Shown one piece after another: positions 1-12,369 of a stretch of DNA of 64,000 bases. The DNA lies in the NCBI GenBank assembly GCA_037176725.1, contig JAZBRS010000023.1:29445001-29509000 (forward strand), given 5' to 3'. How positions within the stretch are numbered: position 1 is the first letter of the stretch; each line of letters starts with the position of its first letter. The notes under the pieces are model-generated. The model was not told the DNA's origin and made no database searches. It saw nothing but the letters and a program-made list of their open reading frames with translations. The position numbers and the translations under genes are program-made. Origin of the DNA: Posidonia oceanica. Lineage: Eukaryota > Streptophyta > Magnoliopsida > Alismatales > Posidoniaceae.

Positions 1-204
1 GAGAGTGGACTAGGCCAGGATTTGGCCGAACCATTATAAATTATTGTGTTGATTGCTCATTATCTCTCTTCTTCATTCTGTGTATGCATTTTCCTTTACA
101 GTTCAAATTAAGATAATTTGATTAGATTTAAAATTAGTAAATCTCAATCTATTATACATATAATCTCTATTCACCCTCCTCTAGAGAAGTCATTTGATCC
201 AACA
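1..204 (+). repeat. 3' end of the 5' LTR of the SIRE-like element
   Basis: It aligns without gaps to 13915-14118 with 10 transitions and ends in TCCAACA, the inverted complement of the LTR start TGTTGGA. The rest of this LTR, and its left target duplication, lie outside the window. Confidence 0.93.
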
Positions 205-206
205 AT

Positions 207-219
207 TGGTATCAGAGTA
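207..219 (+). other. Primer binding site (initiator tRNA-Met) of the SIRE-like element
   Basis: TGGTATCAGAGTA starts two bases after the LTR end. TGGTATCAGAGC is the standard plant copia site complementary to the 3' end of tRNA-Met. Minus-strand DNA synthesis would start here. Confidence 0.9.
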
Positions 220-259
220 AGGTTATCTAGACTAAGATTTAAATTCATATCTAGATAAA

Positions 260-1852
260 ATGGCTTATGTTAATAACAACATAGTAGAGGGTCAAAGCAT
301 TAACAGGCCACCCTTCTTTGATGGCCTTAACTACAACTATTGGAAAGTTAGAATGGTTATTTATCTAAAATCAATTAATTTTGAACTTTGGAATATTGTT
401 ATAAATGGTTACACAATTTACAACACTTCTTACAAAGATTGGAGTGAAGAAGAAAAGAAACTTGCACAACTAAATGATAAGGGACTCAACATATTATTCT
501 GTTTTGTTAATCAAGAACAATTTAATAGGATATCTAATTGCAAAACTTCACATGAAGCTTGGCATAATCTAGAAGTCACTCATAAAAGAACCAACAAAGT
601 AAAAGAAACTAAAATAAATATGTTAGTACATAAATATGAATTATTTAAAATGAAACCTAATGAACCAATTACTGAAATGTTTACAAGATTTAATGAAATT
701 ACTAATCCATTACAATCACTAGGAAAATGATACTCTCAAAGTGACCTAGTAAGAAAAATTCTGAGATCTTTAACTCAAGAATGAGAAAAGAAAACAACGG
801 CCATTGAGGGAGCAAAAGATTTGTCAAACTACTCACTAGAGGAACTTATGGGAAATTTGATTTCCTATGAAGTTCAAATAAAAGATAAAGAAACTGAAAA
901 AGGAATAAATAGAAAAAATATAGCCTTAAACATAACTATTGATTCTGAAAAATCAAAGGAAGAGGAAGATGAAGATATTGCTCTTCTAACTAGAAGATTT
1001 AAAACATTCATTAGAAATGGAAAATATAAAAGAAATGGAAAATTTCTTGAAAAATCAAATAACAAAGATGAGACTCCACTTTGCTATAAATGCAACAAAC
1101 CCGGACATATAAAAAAAGATTGTCCATTATTAAAAATGAAAACTTTTAAAAAAGATAATAACAACTTAAAAAAATCCAAGAAAAAAACACTACAGGTTAC
1201 ATGGGAAGATAGTGATTCTTTTTCTAATGAAGAATCTCCTTCAGAAAATGAATCAGCTCACATGTACTTCATGGCACAAGGTGATGATCCATGTTCATCT
1301 CCTGAAATAGATACAGAAGAACTATTAGATGCATTCAATGACTTATATGAAAAATATAAAAATCTAAAAGTAAAATCTAAAAATATGACTCTCAATATTG
1401 ATTACTTAAATTCTGTAAATGACTCTCTAACAGAAGAAGGAAAGAAAATGGTATAAGAAAATGAAGAACTAGATCAAAAAAATGTAGAGCTAAATATGAG
1501 CTTAGGTCAAATGAAATATAAAATAAACAATATTGAAAAAGACATTTCATTCCTAAAAGACAAAAGCAATGACTTACTTAACACAGTAACTAAGTTTACA
1601 AAGGTAAAACAAAATCTAGATCTTTTACTCTCAAACCAAAGAAAAACACTATATAGGCATGATATAGGATTCTCTCCATTCCAAAACACACATTATGAAA
1701 ATGGCTTTACAAGGGAAACTACAAAAGAAAAATATGTATTTATAACAAGAAAACAAAACTCTAAATGGGTTCCAAGAAATAAATATGGCATAACTCATCA
1801 AAAGAAAATATGGGTTCCTAAGACTCTACTTTCATCTAATGTAGGAAAATGA
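260..1852 (+). pseudogene. gag of the SIRE-like copia element (broken)
   Basis: A single reading frame starts at the ATG at 260 and runs to 1852, with in-frame stops at 728, 782 and 1454. The first 150 codons resemble the UBN2/copia gag capsid family (NYWKVRM near residue 27, then the helical region). A CCHC zinc knuckle of the form C-x2-C-x4-H-x4-C (CYKCNKPGHIKKDCP) sits at about 1081-1125 and would bind the genomic RNA. After it comes an acidic stretch, then a Lys/Asn-rich region that looks coiled-coil (1320-1620). The 782 stop stands where the family usually has Trp. Pol continues in another frame from about 1870. The long C-terminal tail is typical of SIRE elements. Confidence 0.88.
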
Positions 1853-1869
1853 TGAAATCTAAATAGATA

Positions 1870-4800
1870 TTGGATAGTGACTGCTCTCGTCACATGACTG
1901 GAGAACATAAACTCCTAAGCACTCTTAAGTCCAAGGACGATGGAACCGTCACATTCGGAGATAAGGGCAAATGCAAGATAGTCAGAATCGGAAACATAGG
2001 TAATCCCGAAGATCCCTCTATCGAAAATGTACTTCTTATAGATGGCCTCAAGCATAATCTTATTAGCATTAGCCAACTTTGTGATAAAGGATACAAAGTA
2101 ATTTTTGATAAGAAAGTATGCAGTATTATTGATGTTATTACTAAAAAAGTATTATTTATTAGAAGTAGGAAAAATAATGTATATAGGATTAAAATCCAAT
2201 ACGAACCTAAAACTTCAATAAATTCTTGTCTTGTAGCTTCAAATGATGAAAAGTGACTTTGGCATAGGAGACTAGGCCATGCTAGCATGAATCAACTATC
2301 TAAGTTGTCAAAAGGTGATTTTATAAAAGACTTGCCCAAATTAGATTTCAAAAAGAATAAACTTTGTGATGCATGTTAGTTTGGAAAACAATTCAAATCA
2401 TTTTTCAAATCCAAAGACATTGTTTCTACTTCCAAGCCCTTGGAACTCATTCATATTGATTTATTCAGTCCTAGTAGAACTCTTAGCTTAGGGGGGAAAA
2501 GATATGTTTTTGTATTAGTTGATGATTTTTCTCGCTACACTTGGGTCATATTTCTTACAAACAAAAGCGATATCTTCAATGAATTTCAAATGTTTTGCAA
2601 AAGAGTACAAAATGAAAAGGATTTCAAAATCATAAAAATTAGAAGTGATCATGGTGGTGAATTTGAAAACGATGATTTTGAAAACTTCTGTATTGAGAAT
2701 GGTTTTGAACACAATTTCTCTTTCCCTAGGACTCCACAACAAAATGGAGTAGTTGAGAGAAAGAATAGAACACTTCAAAAAATGGCCAGAACCATACTTT
2801 ACGAAAATGATTTGCCTAAGCACTTCTGGGCCGAGGCAGTCAACACTGCATGTTATATTTTGAATCGTGTTTTACTTCGTCCTATTTTGAACAAAACTCC
2901 TTATGAATTATGATTTGGAAATACTCCTTGAATTTCTTATTTCAAGGTTTTTGGGTGCAAGTGCTTTCTCTTAAACATTAAAGACAACCTTGATAAATTT
3001 AATTCTAAATCTGATGAAGCAATATTTCTTGGATACTCTTCAAGAAGCAAGGCATATAGAGTTTACAACAAAAGAACTCTAATAATAGAAGAATCACTAC
3101 ACATTAATTTTGATGAAAATAAAAATCAGATGATACATATAGAAAATGACGAAGAAATACAAACTGTAGAAAACTCAACAAACACTAATGTTAACACTAC
3201 AAAAGATGAAAACCTAACAAAATCTTGGCAATATGTCAATAATCATCGCAAGGATATCATCATTGGTGAGGTTTCCAAAGGTATCTTAACTAGATCCAAA
3301 GTTGATCTTGAATGTGCAACATATGCTTTTATGTCTTCCATAGAGCCCAAAAATATTCAAGAGGCTTGTAATGATGAATATTGGACTATGGCTATGCACG
3401 AAGAATTAAATCAATTTACTAGAAACAATGTATGGGAATTAGTTCCTAAACCTGAAAATCATCTAATAATAGGAACAAAATGGATTTTTAGAAATAAGCT
3501 CGATGAATCAGGTAATGTCATTAAAAATAAGGCTAGGTTAGTTGCCCAAGGCTATAATCAAGAAGAAGGTATAGATTATGATGAGACTTATGCACCAGTT
3601 GCAAGATTAGAATCTATTAGAATGCTTCTAGCTTTTGCATGTCAACGAGAGTTTAAATTATTTCAAATGGATGTAAAAAGTGCATTCTTGAATGGAATTA
3701 TTGAAGAAGAAGTCTATGTCAAGCAACCTCCAGGGTTTGAAAATGAACAAAGTTTAGATTATGTATTTAAACTTAATAAAGCCTTATATAGACTTAAGCA
3801 AGCACCTAGAGCTTGGTATGATAGGCTAAAAAATTCCTAATAGATGATGGCTTTTCAATTGGAATTGTAGATACAACATTATTTATCAAAAATATAAACA
3901 GTGATATTTTAATTGCTCAAATTTATGTAGATGACATAATTTTTGGATCTACAAATGATAAAGTATGTGAAAAATTTTCTGAAAACATGCAAAAAGAATT
4001 TGAAATGAGCATGATGGGAGAACTGACATTCTTTTTAGGATTACAAATAAAACAAACCAATAATGGAATATTTATAAATCAAGAAAAATATACAAATTAA
4101 CTCCTAAAGAAATTCGGCATAGAAAATTCCAAGGTTGCCAAAACTCCTATGAGCACTTCATGTAGACTTGATAAGGATGAAACTGGAATAAGAGTAGATC
4201 AAAAACTATATAGAAGAATGATAGGATTTTTGTTCTATTTAACTGCAAGTAGGCCAGACATAATGTTTAGTGTGTGTCTATGTGCCAAATTCCAAGCCTC
4301 TCCTATGGAATCACATTTGATAGCAGTCAAAAGAATTCTAAAATACTTACAAGGATCTAGGGATTATGGACTCTATTATTCCAAAAACTCAAACCTAGAC
4401 CTAACCGCCTATAGTGATGCAGACTATGTGGGATGTAAGACTGATAGGAAGAACACTAGTGGCATATGTCAGTTTTTAGGACACTCTCTAGTATCTTAGT
4501 TTTGCAAAAAGCAAAATAGTGTTACTTTATCCACCACAGAAGCTGAGTATATAGCAGCTGGATGCTGTTGTGCTCAAGTTCTTTGGATGCAACAAACACT
4601 AAAAGATTACAATTTATCATTTGAAAACACACCAATTTTTTGTGATAACACAAGTGCTATAAATTTATCCAAAAATCCAGTACATCACTCAAGAACAAAA
4701 CATATTGAAGTAAGACATCATTTCTTAAGAGATCATATTGCAAAAAATGACATAAAATTAGAATTTGTTTCAACTAAAGACCAATTAGTTGATATATTTA

Positions 4801-4877
4801 CAAAACCCTTAGAAGAAACCCAATTTGTAAAAATTAGAAAGGATTTAGGGATTAGAAAGATTGAAAACACTATATAA
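1870..4877 (+). pseudogene. pol (protease, integrase, reverse transcriptase, RNase H) of the SIRE-like element
   Basis: The protease starts with LDSDCSRHMTG at 1870; the usual active-site DSG reads DSD, so the enzyme is probably dead. Next come the GAG-pre-integrase HHCC zinc region (about 2260-2380) and the integrase core with its D,D,E residues in HIDLF (near 2452), RSDHGGEF (near 2641) and GVVERKN (near 2746). The reverse transcriptase runs from about 3440 to 4080, with YVDD at 3924-3935. RNase H ends at 4877. In-frame stops are at 2254, 2377, 2911, 2929, 4098 and 4497. A one-base frameshift lies near 3838. Several stops sit at expected Trp or Gln codons (TGG to TGA/TAG, CAG to TAG). Confidence 0.92.
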
Positions 4878-4904
4878 AAATATTATTCAAAACTCTGTTT
4901 CGGA

Positions 4905-5050
4905 ACTCCGCTCCGTTTTTCCCTGACACGGAGCACCGGTGAAAAATGGCACCCCGAAATTCCCTGATCCAGAGCGTCGATCCGTTTTTCCCTGACACAG
5001 AGCACCGGTGAATAAACGGCGCCCCGAAATTCCCTGATTCGAAGCGCCGG
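4905..5050 (+). repeat. Two 70-bp tandem units in the pol-env spacer of the SIRE-like element
   Basis: Units at about 4910-4979 and 4980-5050 both read TCCGTTTTTCCCTGACAC, then GAGCACCGGTGAA, then CCCCGAAATTCCCTGAT. A partial third unit follows to about 5095. The stretch has no gene. Motifs of the form AACGG/CTCCGTT recur here and in the 3' LTR. Confidence 0.75.
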
Positions 5051-5141
5051 TGAAAAACGGAACTCCATTTTGCCCTGATACGGAATGCTGGTATATATCA
5101 GAGCTCCGATTCTGACTTGCTTGAATTTTTTTATTATATAA

Positions 5142-5155
5142 AACGGAGCTCCGTT
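5142..5155. repeat. Perfect 14-bp palindrome AACGGAGCTCCGTT
   Basis: The sequence equals its own reverse complement. Related palindromes occur at 13331-13344 and 13413-13426 in the 3' LTR of this element and at 20257-20270 in an unrelated solo LTR. Confidence 0.8.
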
Positions 5156-5879
5156 ACAAAACGACTGTAGTAATCCTGGTGTTCAGATTGTCCATGCACA
5201 CTGTCGAAAGCTCGCGTGCACCAATCGGAATTAGGTTCACTATAAGCGGTTATGTCCGAGGAGGAAGTCTTAACTCGAAAACACTTAAAATAGAGGAGAA
5301 AAGGTAAGAAAAGAAGAAGATAAGACAATTCAAAGTCGCCACCGTATCCAGTATCGGGAGACAAGGAAAATCGGAGAAATGCGTGAATAAACACACAAAA
5401 GCAAGCAAAGGATGCAATGCAAAGTAATGCAAAAACAAATGCAAATGATATGACTCATGTCTAGGATAAGGGCAATATGGTCATTATGGGCCAAAAGACT
5501 GGGCAAGGACTCCTGTTACGTGCGGAGAAGGTGTTAGGCACCCCCGACACGCCCGAGAATCGGTCTTTCTAGGCTTACGCTTGCATACGCAGGGAAATAC
5601 AGGTTTGAATGCCTAAGTGCCAATGAATGTCTAAATGGATGCTCAAAGGTGTGCTCTAAGTGATGGAATGCAATGCAAGGAAGTAAACTTGCAGTCTAAG
5701 CGCTCAGCAACGCTATCTGTGTTCCGAACCAGGCGAACCCTGGTCCGTGCGAACTCGAGGCAGTAAGCATCACTGTCCTATATGCAAATGCAGGTGAAAA
5801 AGCAAAGCGACGGTAAAACCAAGCAATGCAAGCGACATGCAAGAGAAAACAGCATAAAATACGCAAAGCGAGAAACAGA

Positions 5880-6185
5880 AGCGGCACGCGAAACGGTGCA
5901 AAAAACAAGATTGACACGTAAAACGGTGCGAGAAAACAAAGCGGGCACGCAAAACGGTGCGAGAAAACAAAGCGGACACACAAAATGGTGCGAGAAAACA
6001 AAGCGGATACGCAAAACAGTGCGAAAAGCAAAGCAGGCACGCAAAATGGTGCAAAAAACAGAAGCGACACGCGAAACGGTGCAGAAAACAAAGCGGACGT
6101 GCCAAACGGTGCCAAAAGCGAAGCGGACATGCAAAACAGTGTCAAAAGCGGAGCAGGCACGCAAAACGGTGCCAAAGCAGGCGAA
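5880..6185 (-). repeat. Tandem repeat, 30-31 bp unit, about ten copies
   Basis: Successive units read GGCACGCAAAACGGTGC followed by an A-rich GAGAAAACAAAGCG tail. Unit lengths are 31, 31, 31, then mostly 30 bases. Because 30 is a multiple of three, long ORFs stay open on both strands; these are not genes. The corresponding part of the LTR at 52900-53100 has only a few degenerate units, so this is a local expansion. Confidence 0.85.
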
Positions 6186-6939
6186 ACAAAACATCGATAA
6201 AGCCATGCAGATGCAGATGCAAAGAGAAAGAGCAGATCAAGTAAGGAGAGGTAAGCAGAGTATGTGCGAGAACAAACGCCGTTTGAAGACCACGCAATGT
6301 AGGTGTGAAGACCTACAAAGGGGAAAGAAAGCAAGTGGAGGGATTACCACTGTCTTGTGACTGTTTCCCACCAAAATGTCCCACGATATGTCTCGCACGC
6401 TGCCAAAAGCTCGCGTTGCGATCGGATCGTGGAAAAGGGAGAAGAAAGTCACAATTAGAAGTGAATCCAGGGGAAACACAACACAAAACACTGAGAGTAC
6501 GCGAAAAGAGGAGACAAATTTGATAGATAAGAAGAGGGAGTCCTAATCTACATGCTCGAGGAAACAGAAAGCAAAAACAAGGTATGCAATGCAAATGATG
6601 TGCAAATGAATGCTGTGCAGGAGTTTAGGATGACTTACCTTAGAGATCTGAAGCCTGATCTGAGAAATGCTTGGTTCGCATTGAAGTGTGCTCCACCGGG
6701 GTCGTCCAGGTAACTTGGTTGAGAAGATCCAACGGCCCGATCAGAAGATATCCCAGCTTCAAAGCAGAAGGGCCAGAACAGGGGAGAAGAATGGATCTAA
6801 GTGTAAAAGAGGTCCTAGGAGTGTGCAAAACAGGTCCTCCCATGTAAATGGGAGCTAGGGACACTTGAGTGTGTGCAAAGATACCAAATGCAGAGATGCA
6901 TGGGGGCAGATGCATGGGGGCAAATACATGCAAAAAAAT

Positions 6940-7830
6940 GCAAAAAGGACTTAAGAATGACTTTTTAGAAAACTTAAGGACCTATGTGCAAGTTTTGAAA
7001 AAGTTAAGGACCTAAATGCAAAGATTTTGAAAAGTTAGGAGCTTATATGCATGATTTTTGAAAATTTGGGGGGTCTGAATGCAATTTTACAAAATGCAGG
7101 GTTTGAAATGCAATTTAATAAGGTAAACATGCATTTGAATAAGTTTTGAAAACATGCAGGGGTTGAAATGCAATTTTATAAGGTAAAATGTAATTTTGAA
7201 AGGTCTGTGAATGCAAACAGAGGACCTATGTGCAATTTTGAAACATGCAGGGTCTAAAATGCAATTTTATAAGAAAAAATGCTGAAAACAGATGCTGTGC
7301 GTGCAAATGAAGGACCTATATGCAAAAATCAGAAAACATGGGATGGAAATGCAATGCAGTAAGAAAAGATGGAAAATAAAATGATTTATCAACAGATCAG
7401 AGGACCAAAAAGCAAATAAAGTAAAAGACAGGATTAAAATGCAATTTACTAAGGTAAAAACAGGATATTAAATGAGATTAACAACCAAAGGACTGAAATG
7501 CAAAAATAAAATGCTGCAGGACTAAAAAAACAAAGAACAAAAACTAAATTTGAACTACTGTAGGACCAATAAGTAAATAAAATAAACAGCAGGACTAGAA
7601 AGTAAATGCACAGAAACTTAAATGAACTGAAAATGGACTGGAATGTAAATAAAATAAATAACTGGGCTGGAAGTAAAGAAAAACAAATAAACTGTAACTG
7701 CAGAGGATCTAGATGTAAATAAAAAAACATGCTGAGCTGGAAATAAATTAAAACTTAAAGAAAAACACAGCAGGAGGATTAACATGCATTTAAACAGATT
7801 TTTAGGTTTTTCATGCAATTTCATATGATT
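6940..7830 (-). repeat. Degenerate AGGACCT / ATGCAATTT array within the solo LTR
   Basis: The plus strand repeatedly shows blocks such as AGGACCTATGTGCAA and GAAATGCAATTTAATAAGG, spaced roughly 60-100 bases apart. The reverse complement matches the TTAGGTCC/TTTAAATGCAATTTTAAA units at 51540-52060 in the 3' LTR of the gag-only element. This supports homology of the two LTR middles. Confidence 0.65.
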
Positions 7831-9389
7831 TAAATTCAAACGTAAATGATTCTTAAACGATGGCAGGACTGGAAATCAATAAAATAAAAGCACAAGGTAA
7901 AAATGCAATACATGGCAAAATATGCATGATAGAGGAAAATAAATGCACAGTAAAAACACAGAGGAAATGGCCACTGTAGCAGTTGCTACAGCGGCCGGAG
8001 AAGAGGAAGAGGGGTTGCTGGTGAGGCGCTGAGCGGCTGGGGGCGTGCTCCAGAGACGTGCGGAGGTCGGGGCGGTGTCGGCGGCTGGTGATGCAGCCTA
8101 GAGCAGACTGGAGAAGGCGGTGGAGGTCTGCAGACCAGGAGGAGGTCAAACGAACGATCGGCGCGACGAGGGAGCGATCTGAGGGCAGGGGCACGCTCCT
8201 GGAGCTCGTGCGGACCTCAGACGATGATTGGAAGTGTGTTTTGCTAATCGGAGCGGCGGGTCTGATCCGGAGCTCGCTGGAGAAGAAGAAGAGGCGGCGG
8301 CACTAACTTCGGGGCAGAGGCGGCAGAACCCTAATCTAATGGGCTAGGAAGCAAGAGGGAAAGAAAACTAAGCTAGGGGATGAAGTGGCACCTATTCTGG
8401 CGTCCGGAGTGCTCCCTCGACGTGAGCTGATTCTGCAAATGTCGGCGAGATTGGAATGGCAGCTGCGGGCGTCTCTGGTGGCTCGCGGACGTCTGGATCC
8501 ACTCAGTGCGATCCTCCGAAGCTTGCTGAGTGCTTGGAACGACTCCGTGCGGTCCCCTGGAGCTTGCTGAGTGCTTGGCATGGAGCTCTGCAGGCCAGCG
8601 TGACAAATGAGAATTTTGGGTGTTGCAGGAACAGCCGGAGGTGGGAGTGGGTGTCTGCTGCTCTCTGGATTGGATGGAAGCTTCCAGCGGACTCCTGGGA
8701 CATTGGGGAAGGGTTCTGGATGCTTGGAAGGGCCGGTGGAGGGCTGGAGAAGGAGATTGGTGCTGGTGGATTTTCTGGCAGAGAAGTTGGGTCAAGTGTT
8801 TGAAGTGGAGGGTTTGGTCTGTGGTGAGGATGAAGGTTGAAGCTCGGGTGGTTTAGGAAGGTGGGATTCTTGTGAGTTGCTGGGTGGATTTTGGTATGGT
8901 TTCGTGGTCTGAGAAGAGGGGAATTCTGGGAAGGGGTGATGTTGGGTTCTGTTATGGAAAATGGAAGTTGCGGGGTGATTTCTGGGGTGGAAAGGATGAG
9001 GAATGGAGGGACTGTGATGCTGGGTGTCTGCGTGAGATTGGGGGAGGAATTGAGAGTGATTTGTGGTCTGAAACGGGTGCTGGTTTCAGATGGAATGGAA
9101 GAGGAGGAAGATGGTCTGATTTTTTGCCAAGGCAGAGAAGGAGAATGGAGGCTCTGGGTGTTCTCTCTCAGGACGACGAAAAAAAGGTGGATAAGGAGGA
9201 GGAGAAGTGAGGCTTTAACGGGGCTGCTGGAGGTTGAGCGCGCTTGGGATTTTTGAATTCCCACCGACGCGGGCGACTGCTGATGGAGACGAGCGGTCGG
9301 CGAGGCGACAGGCAATAAATGCCCCCCCGGGAGATCCGCTGAGAGCTGAGAGAGGAGGAGGGTGAGCTGCTGCCGATTGGACCGAGAGG

Positions 9390-10440
9390 GAGAAGATTGA
9401 ATTTGAAAGAAGAGGAGGGAGTTGGTTCGCGGGAGAAAGAAGAAACTGAAGAAGAAGAAGGAAGAAGAAGGGTGGAGGAGGAGAAGTGCTGCGGATGGCC
9501 GTGGGCCGGGCATGCGTGCAGAGAGAAAAATAAAAGAAAAAAAGAGAGGAGAGGAAGGAGAGAAGGGCCAGGTGGGCCGGACCAAGGAGAAAGGAAAATT
9601 GAAAAAGAAAGAAGAAGAAAGGAAGGAAAAGAAAGGAAGAAGAAGAAGGAGAAAAAAAATAAAATAGAAATAAAAATAAAAAAGATTTGAAAATGTTTTT
9701 AAGGTAGTTGTTTAAGTTAGGATTTTTGATTAGGTTTTTAATGGTTGTTTTCAATTAGTTAATTAGGATTAGGAAGAGTTTTAGCTTTGTCTTTTTAAGA
9801 TTTTCTTTAAGTTTTCTTTTAATTTGTTTCTTGATTTTGTTTTAAATGTTTGTTAAGTTTTTTAATTGTTTTTTAGTTAAGTTTTTTCTTGTTAAGTTGG
9901 GATTTTTAATTAGGATTTTTTAATGGGTTGCTTTTAATTAGTTAGGAGGAGTTTTTGATTTTTGATTTAGGATTTTCTTAAGTCTTCCTTAAATTGTTTT
10001 TTTTTTCTTTGTTAAGTTCTTTTAATATTTTTTTAGTTAGGTTTTCCTTGTTAAGTTCTTTCGCTTTTTTCTTTTTAAGCTTTTAAGTTGTTTTTAAAAT
10101 TTTCTAGTTGTTTCTTTTGGATTTGTTTAGTTAAGTTTTTTTTTTAATTAGTTGTCTTAGTATTTTTAATTGTTTTCTTTCTTCTTAGGATTTGTTTTTT
10201 TATTACTTTTAATAGGGTTTTCACTTTTGATTTGTTTTGATTAATTTTGGTTTTTGCTTGATTTTATAGCATTTTCCTTTTGTTTGTTTTATATTTTTTT
10301 AGATTGCATTCATGGTTTCCTTTTTTTAGTTAGATTTTTGTTTTTAATTGTTTGTTTAAGTTTTTAATTATTTCGTTTTAGTATTTTGATTGGTTTCTCT
10401 TTTGTTTTAGAGTTTTAAATGTTTTTAAGGGTTTTTCAAA
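9390..10440. repeat. Purine-rich block followed by T-rich block (low complexity)
   Basis: 9390-9680 is almost pure GAA/GGA. 9700-10440 is a T-rich stretch of repeated GTTAAGTTTTT and GATTTTTGATTAGG words. Both correspond, in reverse complement, to the pyrimidine-rich (63590-63680) and A-rich (62740-63540) parts of the LTR at the right end of the window. No gene is present. Confidence 0.7.
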
Positions 10441-11311
10441 GATTTAGTGGAAGAAAGAAAAGGAAAGGGAAAAGGAAATAGAAAAGGAAGAAATGAAGGA
10501 GTAAAGAAGAAAAAGAGGAGTGGAAGGAAAACAAATATTAGAAAATCAAGGAATAAGCTAAAAATAAAATAAAAATATCAATAAAATACAGAAGAGATAG
10601 ATGCACGAGGTGGGCCCACAGCCAAGCAAGAAAAAGAGAGAGAAGGGAGTGAAAAGGAGAATAAAGAGGAGAGAGAGAGGAGAGAGAAAAGAATAATCTA
10701 GGAGAGAAAAAAGGATAATTTGAATAAATGAAGAAGTTAGAGGTTTAGAAAAGAGGTGAAATTTAGGGAGTGTGTGGCCTAAGGTCTCTAGTGTTAGACC
10801 TAAGGTTTGGGTTTGGAAGGTTTTAGAAGGATTTTGGGGTGTAGAAAATGGGTAGTTTTACCTCAATTTTCTACGATTTTTGGGAGTGGTTTTGGTTTGA
10901 AATTTTCAAGGATTTTTTGGTGGATTTGCTAAGTTGGGAATGATGGATTTTCCTATGATTTTTGGGTAGTTTTTCGACTTGGAAAGGGATGTGATTCTTG
11001 GTTAAGTTTGGACTTGATTTGAAGAGAATGATGAAAGGAAATGGTGTAGATTGGGACCTAGATTTGGATTCAGAAGCCACCAGAAGATTCCAATTGATTC
11101 AGCCTGTCAAAATGGAGTGTCAACAATGACGTACCGTTTTTTTCGCAAAATGTGTTATAAACTAGGTTTTCTCACCCAATGACTCTCACTATTCTCTAGC
11201 CCTAACCCGACCTTTACATTCCGCCGACCTTCAACTTCTTCCTATCCTTCAAAATCGCCTCACGAGCCTCACATCTCTTGCGATCTTCTCTCCTCCAGCC
11301 TCCCTCTCGCA

Positions 11312-12369
11312 ATGGCGCCCAAAAAGATGTCGGTCACTCGTCCCAAATGCAAAGAAGCTCCGGCCACTGCATCCTCCGACGACGACGACAACCCTACACA
11401 GTTCTTCAACTTTGTCGACGATGAAGCCGCCAAGCTACATCACAGCCGGTATGCAAACCGAGAAGTGCTTACCGGAAGAAGGATATTAGTCCGTGAACTC
11501 CCCTCTATTGTATCCTTATTTCAGTTTCAAAACCTTGTCCCCTTTTCAGCATCCATAGGTGATCGAAAATACTATCCTCATCTAGTTGCCTAATTCTATT
11601 CAAATTTGTCTTCATCTGAATATGCTTGTGAATCATATCTATTAGGTATAGAAATGCCTTTTGATGATGTTCTTCTAGGACAAGTTCTTAAAATTCCCTC
11701 CACTAGTATAGATATGTCATTATCATTTGAAGAACTAGGTTGGAATTTCCAAGATGTCAACAAATCCATCTCTCAAAATAAAAGAAGTGCATTTAAACCA
11801 AATAGGCTTAACCAACTAAACAAGCAATCTAGGTTGATAGCTTACATCCTAGCTGCTAATGTGGTCCAAAAGAAAAGACACCATGATGAACTTAGTGACC
11901 TTTGTTGCAAGGCTGTTTTTACTATCACTAATAGAATCTCGGTTAATTGGGCAAAACTGTTAATTCATAACATGACCACATCAAAACCAAGCTCTTTTAT
12001 GACCTTTGCTTGACTTTCCTATTTGAACACTTTGATATCCCATTATCCAACCAACCCGACCTCGCTGTAAAAGCTAAACCTTTGGGGGAAACGGTTGTCG
12101 CCAAGATGGAACAAGCATTTGAACATGCAAAGGCACTTAAAAGTGTTCGTTCCTCTACTTCTCAAGCCCCTGAGGAATCAAGTTCTGAGGAATCTGAAGA
12201 AGATAGAGTCTCAAAAGAATAGTTTGAGGCTATTCAGAAACAAATTGAATCCGTATCCACAAGGCTAGATGAATATCATATTGAATCCTCCCGACGATCC
12301 GCGGAAATCGAGAGGAAGGTGGATGATCTGATGGGTTATCTACGTGGTAGATTTCCCCCAAGCGACTAA
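11312..12369 (+). pseudogene. Env-like third ORF of the SIRE element (putative plant transposon protein domain)
   Basis: It starts at the ATG at 11312 (MAPKKMSVTRPKCKEAP, basic, then an acidic DDDD run) and ends at the TAA at 12367. The middle (about 11480-12010), with FYSNLSSSEYACESYLLGIEM and RLIAYILAANVVQKK, resembles the plant-specific domain found in the extra ORF of SIRE and some gypsy elements and often called env-like. The C-terminal part (12100-12369) is acidic/Ser-rich, then has a predicted coiled coil (QIESVSTRLDEYH). It is broken by a TAA at 11591, a frameshift at about 12003-12013 and a TAG near 12220. I see no clear signal peptide or membrane segment, so a true envelope role is not supported by this copy. 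Its position between pol and the polypurine tract is as in SIRE1. Confidence 0.72.

Larger units (their letters stand above)
5166..11125 (-). mobile_element. Solo LTR of a Tat/Ogre-type Ty3/gypsy retrotransposon (antisense)
   Basis: On the minus strand it runs from TGTTGACACTCCATTTTGAC (ending at plus position 11125) to GGATTACTACA (plus 5166). The start matches the LTR at 61967; the end matches the LTR ends at 41708 and 53704. The flanking five bases are ACGAC (5161-5165) and ATGAC (11126-11130), a target duplication with one C/T change. Both flanks belong to the SIRE element, and no primer site, polypurine tract or coding region is present, so it is a solo LTR left by LTR-LTR recombination. 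In sense order: short conserved start, A-rich block (9700-10440 reversed), polypyrimidine block (9390-9680 reversed), GC-rich block (8000-9300), AGGTCC-type repeats (6940-7830), tandem repeats (5880-6185) and conserved R-U5 (about 5166-5780). All ORFs in it are low-complexity artefacts. Confidence 0.9.

Noticed and set aside
5696..6334. Cys/Phe-rich 212-residue frame resembling a membrane protein
   Set aside because: It is a translation of the 30-31 bp tandem repeat and is open on the other strand too.
8503..9585. 360-residue minus-strand open frame, Pro/Ser-rich
   Set aside because: It lies in the pyrimidine- and GC-rich parts of a solo LTR; no domain, and the same composition occurs in the sister LTRs.
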